A stretch of DNA of 64,000 nt from Jiella mangrovi (GTDB lineage Bacteria; Pseudomonadota; Alphaproteobacteria; Rhizobiales; Rhizobiaceae). Positions 58,033-64,000 of the stretch are shown here, one piece after another; the stretch's first letter is position 1; each line of letters begins with the position of its first letter. The notes below the pieces were generated by a model. The model had not been told where the DNA came from, searched no databases, and saw only the letters and a program-made list of their open reading frames with translations. The stretch is from assembly GCF_017815135.1 (NCBI RefSeq), contig NZ_JAGJCF010000019.1, positions 23,475 to 87,474 of the forward strand, read 5' to 3'. Position numbers and translations under genes: made by a program.

Positions 58033-58956
58033 ATGCGAAAACGCGTGCCCCTCAATTCCGTGCGTGCCTTCGAAGCGGCAGCGCGCAATGCCAGCGTCTC
58101 GAAGGCCGCCGACGAACTCTGCGTGACGCCGACCGCCGTCAGCCACCAGATCCGCCAGCTCGAGGATTTCCTCCAGGTCCGCCTCTTCGTGCGCCGCAAC
58201 AACCGGATCGACCTGACGCCGGAGGCACGGGCGAACCTCCTGCGCATCTCCCAGGCCCTCGATCTCATAGACACCGCCATGGTGGAGCTGGGCGGTTCGC
58301 AGGAGGACCTGCGCTCGCAGCTTTCGGTCGCCGCCTCGACATCGGTGACCTCGCTCTGGCTGATGCCCAAGCTCAACGAATACATGGCGCGCGAACCGGA
58401 GGTCGATTTCAGCGTGCGCTCCTTCCTCACCCGCAAGGAGGCCGAAACCCAGGATACGGACCTCAAGATCTGCAACTGGCGCTGCGAAATGGACTGCCAG
58501 GTCGAGCCGCTGCTGGAAGAAGAGACGATCCCGGTCGCCTCCCCTGCCCTCAAGGCGCGTTTCGGCGGCGACGATCGCGCGCTCCTTTCACAGGCGACGC
58601 TCGTCCATGTCGACAGGGCCTACGACGTGCAGGAAGGCGCCGAACCCGACTGGCCGCGCTATCTCGGCGAATTCGGCATTGCCCGGCCGGACGTGAAGCA
58701 CGGGCCGCGCTTTAACCAGTCCGGCACGGCGATCGACGCGGCCAAGGCCGGCGTCGGCATCATTCTCGGTCGCTCGCTGCTCATCGAGGAGGCGAGGCGC
58801 CGGGGCGAGCTCGTGGCGATCAGCGAGCCCTATCCCGTGCGCAGCCGCTATTATCTCCTCTCGCCATGGCGCACCGAAGGGCGCACGGCGCTGCAATCCT
58901 TCAAGGACTGGCTCATCGAGACCGTGCGCCACAACGACCACGTCCACGTCGTCTGA
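58033..58956 (+). CDS. LysR-family transcriptional regulator (GcvA-like)
   Basis: A 307-residue LysR protein of the GcvA type: RKRVPLNSVRAFEAAARNASVSKAADELCVTPTAVSHQIRQLEDFLQVRLFVRRNNRIDLTPE at the N-terminus, then an effector domain with QLSVAASTSVTSLWLMPKLNEYMAREPEVDFSVRSF and AAKAGVGIILGRSLLIEEARRRGELV. It sits between the RutA-like operon and an amidase-fold gene. Matching T-N11-A palindromes on both sides make it the probable regulator of both. Start ATG preceded by GGGAAAG; the HTH begins about 10 residues in. Confidence 0.93.
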   Translation: MRKRVPLNSVRAFEAAARNASVSKAADELCVTPTAVSHQIRQLEDFLQVRLFVRRNNRIDLTPEARANLLRISQALDLIDTAMVELGGSQEDLRSQLSVAASTSVTSLWLMPKLNEYMAREPEVDFSVRSFLTRKEAETQDTDLKICNWRCEMDCQVEPLLEEETIPVASPALKARFGGDDRALLSQATLVHVDRAYDVQEGAEPDWPRYLGEFGIARPDVKHGPRFNQSGTAIDAAKAGVGIILGRSLLIEEARRRGELVAISEPYPVRSRYYLLSPWRTEGRTALQSFKDWLIETVRHNDHVHVV

Positions 58957-58987
58957 CGGATCGCTGATGCGGCATCACTTCTCCCGC

Positions 58988-59002
58988 TTGAGAAAATCTC
59001 AA
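58988..59002. promoter_or_regulatory. Palindrome TTGAGAAAATCTCAA, candidate LysR box
   Basis: A perfect inverted repeat (TTGAGA-AAA-TCTCAA) 32 bases after the LysR stop and 100 bases before the amidase-fold start. Its core TGAGAAAATCTCA is again T-N11-A, with the same TGAG/CTCA arms as the site at 57673-57685. Confidence 0.6.
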
Positions 59003-59101
59003 CCGGGTCGTGAGGGAAACGTGCGCTGCGCGTTCCCGCCCGGCATGCCACAGTTTCCAGGGCGGCGGGCGCGGCGGCGCGAGGAAGGGCATGAGAGCAG
59101 C

Positions 59102-60343
59102 ATGATCGACGACATGATCGCCAGTGCAATCAGCCGGGATGTGTGGGCCGGGCGGCGCAGCGCAGGCGATATTCTGCGCCGGACCCTGGCCCGGGTCGCC
59201 CGGCACGAGCCGCAGGTCGCCGCCTTTGGCCATTTCGACCCGGCTCGCCTCGATGCCGAGGCCGCGGCCCTCTCCGGCAGGTCGCCGCGCGGCGTTCTGG
59301 CGGGCGTTCCTGTGGCCGTCGACGACGTGATCGCGACGAGCGACATGCCGCCGGTTCCAGGCCTTCGCGAGCCTTCGGGCGCCGAGGCGGCCTGTGTGGC
59401 GGCGCTGCGGCGCGCGGGCGCCGTCGTCGTCGGCAAGACACGAACCGGCACGGGCACGGGCAGCGGGCGCGCCCCGCGCAACCCGCGCGATCTCGACCGG
59501 TCGCCGGGGCAGCCCTCCGGCGGCTCGGCGGCCGCGGTGGCCGCTGGCATGGCGGCGATCGGCGTCGCCACCCAGCATGGCGGCTCGGCCATCGGCGGCG
59601 CGAGCTATTGCGGCATCTACGGCTATATGCCGAGCTGGGGCAGCGTTCCGGCCGACGGGCTCAACGGCCGTTCGCCGACCTGCAACACCGTCGGCTTCTT
59701 CGCCCGCTCGGCCGAGGATTTCACACTGATTGCCGATGTCTGCAGGATCGACGCGGCCCCCTGCCCCGGCAGCATCGCCGGGCTGCGGCTCGGTCTTTGC
59801 ATCGATCCCCCCGGCGCGGCCGATGGCGACCCGGCCGTCGGCGAGGGCATAAGGCGGGGCGCGGCGCGGCTGCGGGCCGCGGGCGCGGAGATCGTGGAGA
59901 TCGGCCTGCCGCCGCTGTTCGATGGCCTGAGGGAGGCCTACCGCACGATCCGAGCCCGCGAAGGCGGCATCGTCGGCTCTTTCGCGGCGGCAGCAAGACC
60001 CAGCGCCGGCAGCGCCCGCGCCGCCTATCAGCTCGCCGATGCCTGCCGCGCCGAGTTCGACCTCATCCAGTCGGGCGTCGATGCGCTTCTCGCCCCCTCC
60101 GCCGATCGCGAGGCGCCCATCGGCCCCGAGGATCCAGGCGCCATCGCGATCAACACCATCTGGGCGCTGATGCAGGTGCCGGTGGTGTCGGTTCCCGGTC
60201 TTTGCGGCCCGGACGGCATGCCGATCGGCGTCTCGATCATCTGCCGCCGCGACGAAGACCGCACCGCGCTCGCCATCGCCCATCTCGTCGGTCAGAGATT
60301 GCGGCCGAAGCCGACGGCGGCGGCCGAATTCTGCTGCGCCTGA
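59102..60343 (+). CDS. Amidase-signature-family protein lacking the catalytic lysine
   Basis: A 413-residue member of the amidase signature fold. The Ser pair is kept: the cis-Ser of GQPSGGSAAAVAAGM and the nucleophile Ser of TQHGGSAIGGASYCGIYGY. But the lysine that completes the Ser-cisSer-Lys triad, normally the K of GVPVxVKD, is Asp74 here (AGVPVAVDDVIATSD, codon GAC at 59321-59323). Either the protein is not a hydrolase, or it uses a different residue. The chain is also somewhat shorter than the usual 450-500. Start ATG at 59102; a longer frame from 58967 begins inside the palindrome region with no support. Downstream of the LysR gene on the same strand. Confidence 0.85.
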   Translation: MIDDMIASAISRDVWAGRRSAGDILRRTLARVARHEPQVAAFGHFDPARLDAEAAALSGRSPRGVLAGVPVAVDDVIATSDMPPVPGLREPSGAEAACVAALRRAGAVVVGKTRTGTGTGSGRAPRNPRDLDRSPGQPSGGSAAAVAAGMAAIGVATQHGGSAIGGASYCGIYGYMPSWGSVPADGLNGRSPTCNTVGFFARSAEDFTLIADVCRIDAAPCPGSIAGLRLGLCIDPPGAADGDPAVGEGIRRGAARLRAAGAEIVEIGLPPLFDGLREAYRTIRAREGGIVGSFAAAARPSAGSARAAYQLADACRAEFDLIQSGVDALLAPSADREAPIGPEDPGAIAINTIWALMQVPVVSVPGLCGPDGMPIGVSIICRRDEDRTALAIAHLVGQRLRPKPTAAAEFCCA

Positions 60344-60392
60344 CGCTGGCAGACGACCGTCCCGCGCCCCTTCGCTCCCGTCGTGAGCCGGC

Positions 60393-62615
60393 TCACTTCT
60401 CGCGCGCCACCGTCACGCCATCCCAGCCATCGCCGGGCGGGCTCTCCCAAAGCTCGCTGTAGCGTTCGCGGTAGATCTGGTGGAGCTTCGCGAGTTCCGG
60501 CACATTGAGGCGCGTCAGCTCGGCGAGCGCGGCTTCGAGGCCCGCCAGATCGCCGGCGCGATAGGCGCGGATCATCCGGCTGTGGGCCGCCGACAATGCG
60601 AGGAAGGCCGGATCGCGCGCATGCTCGGCATCGCCCATCAGCACATAGACCGGCAGCGGCTGCGCCCGGCCGACCACCTTCACCCGGTCGACCGGCAGGA
60701 AGGCGAGATCTTCCGCCCCCTCGCGGACGCTTTCGGAGACGAGGATCGAAACGCCGTAAGTCTTGGTCAGCCCCTCGATGCGCGAGGCGACGTTGACGCT
60801 GTCGCCGATCGCCGAATAGCTGAAACGCTTGGTCGAGCCGAGATTTCCCACGCAGCAGGGGCCGGTGTTCAGCCCGATCCCGATCCTCAGCGGCTCGTCG
60901 CGGCCGCGATTGAGCGCGCCGAGTTCCTCCACCATGGCAAGGGCCGCCAGACAGGCCTTGCGCCGATGGTCGGAGATTTCCAGCGGCGCGTTCCAGAACG
61001 CCATGATCGCATCGCCGATATATTTGTCGATCATCGCCTCCCCCCGCAGGAGGATGTCGGTCATCGGCGTGAGGATGGTGTTGAGCAGCGTCGTCAATTC
61101 GCTCGGGGTGAGGTTTTCCGACAAGGCGGTGAAGCCGCGAATGTCGGAGAACAGGACCGTCAGCTCGCGCTCCTCGCCGCCCAGCTCCAGCGCCTGCGGG
61201 TTGTCGGCCAGCCGCTCGACGAGGGTCGGCGCCAGGTAGCGCTTGAAGGCGTCGCGCACGAAGAGCTTCTCCCGGTTGGTGATCAGGAGAAGCAGCGGCA
61301 TCGTCACCGCAAAGACCGTCGCCACCGTGATCGCCGGCAGCACCGGGTCGATCAAAAGCCGCGCCCGCTCGAAGGCGATCCAGGAAATCGCCAATGCCGA
61401 GACGACGAGGCCAACGGTGATCGCGGACGAGATCAGGGCGCCGGCCCGGCGCACGGTGACGATCAGAAGAACGCCGAGAACGAAGGCGGTGAGCGTTTCG
61501 GCTCCCTCGGCCCAGTCCGGCCGCGAGAGAAACGTCTCGCCCATGATCTGGTCGATGATCTCGGCATGGACCATCACGCCGGGCATCGAGGCGGCGATCG
61601 GCGTCGCGACGAGATCACGCAGGCCGACGGCGCTGGTGCCGACGAGAACGATGTGTCCCGCGATCGCGGCGGCCAGGCGCGCCTCTTCCTGCGGATCGAA
61701 GAGCGCGGCGGCGGACATCACCGGAAGGTCGGGCATGCCGGAATAATAGATCCAGATCGTGCCGAGCGGGCCGGTCGGAATTTCGAGGCCGCCATCCTTC
61801 AGGGCCGTCATCGCCGCTCGTCCGCTGTCGATCTCGCCGCTCGCCCCGGTGCTCCTGACGATGTAGCTGCCGGCCCCTTGCGCAAGCCGCAGCGCCTCGG
61901 CTGCAAGGGCGGGATAAAGCGCCCCTTGTGCATTCGCGACGATCGGCAGTTCGCGGACGATGCCGTCGCGGCCCGGCGGAAAGGAGAAGAAGCCGATCCC
62001 CGCCGCCGCCGCGTCAAGGGGCGCGATGTTGGTCACCCCGCCGCGATAGGGCGGCAGGAAGCTCTTCGGATCGGCACCGGCGAAGGAGAAACCGGCCTTT
62101 GGCGGCCCGAGCGCCCCGTCGGTCTCGTTGGAGATCGCAATGCCGGCGGTCACCTTGTTGCGGGCAAAAGCCTCCGCGAGCACCCGATCATTGTCGAGAT
62201 CGGCCAGCGCCTCGGGCAGGGCGAGCTCGGTGCCGCTGCGCTTCAATTCCTCCACGATCCGGTTCAGCGAGGTGCGATCGGGCTCGGGAAACACCATGTC
62301 GAAGGCGATGTTGGCGGCGCCGAGCGCGCCGAGCCGGTCGACCATGCGGGCGAGCATCGTGCGCGGCCAGGGCCATTGCCCGAATTGTGCGATCGCCGCC
62401 TCGTCGATGTCGACGACCACGACCGGCGCGCCGGCCTGTTCGCGCGGCAGCGCCCGCTGATAGCCGTCGAAGACGAGGACGGTCAGCCGGTCGAGGATCG
62501 TCACCGGGCTGAAGGCCGAGACCGACAGTCCGACGAGAAGCGTCAGCAGGCCGACGGCCCAGATGACATAGCCCTTGCGGCGCTCGCCGCTCGCTCGGTT
62601 GCGCGGAGAGATCAT
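60393..62615 (-). CDS. CHASE2-domain adenylate/guanylate cyclase
   Basis: A 740-residue membrane cyclase. One N-terminal membrane segment (about 17-37) precedes an extracytoplasmic CHASE2 sensor (about 40-350, with VVVVDIDEAAIAQFGQWPWPRT). Three more segments (about 355-440) lead to a class III cyclase domain: metal-binding Asp in LFSDIRGFTALSE, Lys in DKYIGDAIMAFWNAP (purine recognition and second Asp), and SAIGDSVNVASRIE. All metal ligands are present, so it should make cAMP (Lys suggests ATP) in response to an external signal. ATG at 62615 chosen; a GTG at 62636 would add seven residues. It follows the partial exported-protein gene by 56 bases on the same strand, a common pairing. Confidence 0.92.
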   Translation of the reverse strand: MISPRNRASGERRKGYVIWAVGLLTLLVGLSVSAFSPVTILDRLTVLVFDGYQRALPREQAGAPVVVVDIDEAAIAQFGQWPWPRTMLARMVDRLGALGAANIAFDMVFPEPDRTSLNRIVEELKRSGTELALPEALADLDNDRVLAEAFARNKVTAGIAISNETDGALGPPKAGFSFAGADPKSFLPPYRGGVTNIAPLDAAAAGIGFFSFPPGRDGIVRELPIVANAQGALYPALAAEALRLAQGAGSYIVRSTGASGEIDSGRAAMTALKDGGLEIPTGPLGTIWIYYSGMPDLPVMSAAALFDPQEEARLAAAIAGHIVLVGTSAVGLRDLVATPIAASMPGVMVHAEIIDQIMGETFLSRPDWAEGAETLTAFVLGVLLIVTVRRAGALISSAITVGLVVSALAISWIAFERARLLIDPVLPAITVATVFAVTMPLLLLITNREKLFVRDAFKRYLAPTLVERLADNPQALELGGEERELTVLFSDIRGFTALSENLTPSELTTLLNTILTPMTDILLRGEAMIDKYIGDAIMAFWNAPLEISDHRRKACLAALAMVEELGALNRGRDEPLRIGIGLNTGPCCVGNLGSTKRFSYSAIGDSVNVASRIEGLTKTYGVSILVSESVREGAEDLAFLPVDRVKVVGRAQPLPVYVLMGDAEHARDPAFLALSAAHSRMIRAYRAGDLAGLEAALAELTRLNVPELAKLHQIYRERYSELWESPPGDGWDGVTVAREK

Positions 62616-62671
62616 CGCCGGCGCTTCCCTCCCCACGCCTCAGCCATTTCTCCGGCTCTTATCGGACTTCG

Positions 62672-64000
62672 TCAGTTCGCCACGCCGATGTCGTCGAGGG
62701 TCCGGCTGCCGGCAAAGACTCCCGTCGCCGACCAGCCACCGCTCGAGGTCTCGACGTTGAAATTGCCGATCGTGCCTGCCAGCGCGTCCGCACCGTCATT
62801 GACGAAGGCACCGCTCAGGACACCGCTCGCGCCGCCGTCGGAGGCTTCGCTGATGAAGCCCTGATAGCCGTTGCCCCCGCCCGGCAGGTCCAGAGTTCCG
62901 GCAAAGTTGCGCCCGTCGAAATCGCCGATCGCGACCGCGCCGCTGCGGGCGCCGAAATTCCACTCCATATCCATACTGCCGGAGGCGACATAGTTGGCGG
63001 CGCCGTTGATCACGCTGCCGACGGCATTGCCGGAATAGGTGGCGACCACGTTGCTGCCGACGGCGGCATCGACCTCCGCCAGAGTCGAAATGTCGCCGGC
63101 GACCCAGTTGCCGAGATGAACACTCGCCAGGCCGATCTGGGAGCCCGACGCGTTGTCATAGGGCTTTACCTGCGTTCCCCACCATCCCCATTCGAGGAAC
63201 TCGCAATCGCACAGCCGGCCATCGGGCAAGAGCGAGGTCTGCGGAACCGAATCTCCGGAGACGAGGTAGGTCCGGTTGTTCTCCTGCGGTGTCTGATAGA
63301 AGCGTTGCACCCCTGTGGGCGTGGAGACGTCCAGATAGGTCTCGGCCGGGTCGAGATTACGCGCGGCTCCATACATGTCGTCGGTGACATAGGCCGAAGG
63401 CCCGTCATACGGGTTGCCGTCGATGCCCTTGCCGAAGCCGACATGCAGCGTCGCCCCGTTTTCGGAATTGGTGATTTCCAGGTACCCGCCGATCGAGTTG
63501 GTGGCATCGTCGAAGGCGATGCGCATGGCGGAGGGGTCGCGGCCGCTGGTACCGCCGACCGAGCCGAAACCACCTTCGGTGATCCCCGGCAAAAAGCCCT
63601 CCGCCGTCCCGGCCGCAAATCCCGAGAGGGTCACGCCGCCGAGCGACCGGCTCGTACCGTTGTCGGCCGCGTAGGCCGCGGCGGGCGTCTCAGCGCCAAG
63701 GTTGAGGACGTGAATGGTCGAAAACACCGGTCCAACGCTGCCATCGGCGCGCAGGTCCCGGAAGTATTCGCCCGTCTCGATGTCGCGGGTGACGACGAGG
63801 TTCTCGCCGTTCGGGCCGAACACCTCGCTGCCGCCCTGAGGGCCCGCTGCCGTCGCGACGGCCCCGGAAAACAACGACGAGGGTGCGGCGCTCGCCGTGC
63901 GATAGCTGCCGCGCCGGCCACTGCCGGAGCCGGAGTTGAACTGCAAAGCGCCGTCGCCCCCTTCGAAGAACGACCCGATATTGACGCCGACGCCGCTCGT
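62672..64000 (-). CDS. Large glycine-rich exported protein with barrel-like C-terminus (FecR/TbpB-like?), N-terminus outside window
   Basis: About 442 C-terminal residues; the frame is open to the right edge (TSGVGVNIGSFFEGGDGAL before the first visible start). The chain is rich in Gly, Ser, Ala, Asn and Asp, with a Ser/Gly linker (QFNSGSGSGRRGSY), a CDCEFLEWGWWG motif, and a repeated beta-strand pattern at the end (MEWNFGARSGAVAIGDFDGRNFAGTLDLP). GVLSGAFVNDGADALAGTIGNF followed by WSATGVFAGSR resembles the C-lobe barrel of transferrin-binding-protein-B-like lipoproteins. In alphaproteobacteria such C-termini occur on FecR-domain proteins beside CHASE2 cyclases; that is context knowledge, and the FecR domain is not visible here. 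Confidence 0.6.
   Translation of the reverse strand, partial: TSGVGVNIGSFFEGGDGALQFNSGSGSGRRGSYRTASAAPSSLFSGAVATAAGPQGGSEVFGPNGENLVVTRDIETGEYFRDLRADGSVGPVFSTIHVLNLGAETPAAAYAADNGTSRSLGGVTLSGFAAGTAEGFLPGITEGGFGSVGGTSGRDPSAMRIAFDDATNSIGGYLEITNSENGATLHVGFGKGIDGNPYDGPSAYVTDDMYGAARNLDPAETYLDVSTPTGVQRFYQTPQENNRTYLVSGDSVPQTSLLPDGRLCDCEFLEWGWWGTQVKPYDNASGSQIGLASVHLGNWVAGDISTLAEVDAAVGSNVVATYSGNAVGSVINGAANYVASGSMDMEWNFGARSGAVAIGDFDGRNFAGTLDLPGGGNGYQGFISEASDGGASGVLSGAFVNDGADALAGTIGNFNVETSSGGWSATGVFAGSRTLDDIGVAN

Noticed and set aside
60480..62864. A 794-codon plus-strand frame opposite the CHASE2 cyclase
   Set aside because: Antisense shadow with a highly charged Asp/Arg/His-rich translation; the cyclase motifs are on the other strand.

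Overview
The window reads as chromosomal (or chromid) DNA of a high-GC alphaproteobacterium, most likely of the order Hyphomicrobiales (Rhizobiales). The reasons are the base composition and codon use, two intergenic palindromes of the type scattered through Rhizobiales genomes (24942-24990 and 40190-40292), an acdR/acdS pair, an HlyD/PrtD-type secretion pair, and an unusually dense set of oligopeptide-type ABC importers. No rRNA, tRNA, CRISPR array, transposase or replication origin was seen.

Layout. (1) 1-1869: glutarate degradation, gcdH coupled to a class III CoA-transferase cut by the left edge. (2) 2329-7411: a type I secretion ABC protein with its membrane-fusion partner, then an NAD-dependent epimerase and a fumarylacetoacetate-hydrolase-family enzyme. 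(3) 7526-15221: a taurine cluster, tauABC, the MocR regulator tauR, a taurine aminotransferase, an IsfD-like sulfoacetaldehyde reductase and an IsfE-like exporter. No xsc is present, so the cluster should take nitrogen from taurine and excrete the carbon as isethionate. (4) 15388-24821: module A, a LysR regulator and an ArgE-like deacylase divergent from a five-gene peptide-type importer and an AbgB-like amidohydrolase. (5) 24822-27644: a lower-GC patch with a decayed hydantoinase fragment, an AbrB/PIN toxin-antitoxin pair and a LysE exporter. (6) 27645-37474: module B, AcdR and ACC deaminase, two M20 hydrolases and an importer with fused ATPases. (7) 37705-47231: module C, an IclR regulator, a five-gene importer, a cytoplasmic-looking gamma-glutamyltransferase and an M20 dipeptidase. 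(8) 47340-60343: module D, a ten-gene minus-strand operon with two RutA-like flavin monooxygenases, a flavin reductase, two short-chain dehydrogenases and an importer whose two ATPases are degenerate on one side, flanked by a LysR regulator and an amidase-fold protein without its catalytic lysine. (9) 60393-64000: a CHASE2 adenylate/guanylate cyclase and the C-terminal part of a large glycine-rich exported protein.

The common theme is uptake of amide-linked or sulfonated nitrogen compounds, followed by intracellular hydrolysis or oxidation. Each module carries its own regulator, importer and hydrolases. Several candidate operators were found by eye: three CTGGACC boxes near the taurine aminotransferase, two GAAAG-N3-CTTTC palindromes between acdR and acdS, an 11-bp inverted repeat before the IclR-module importer, and two T-N11-A palindromes flanking the module D LysR gene. 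The least familiar part is module D: it resembles a pyrimidine (Rut) oxidation pathway by its first enzyme only, and no other Rut enzyme except a RutF-like flavin reductase is present.
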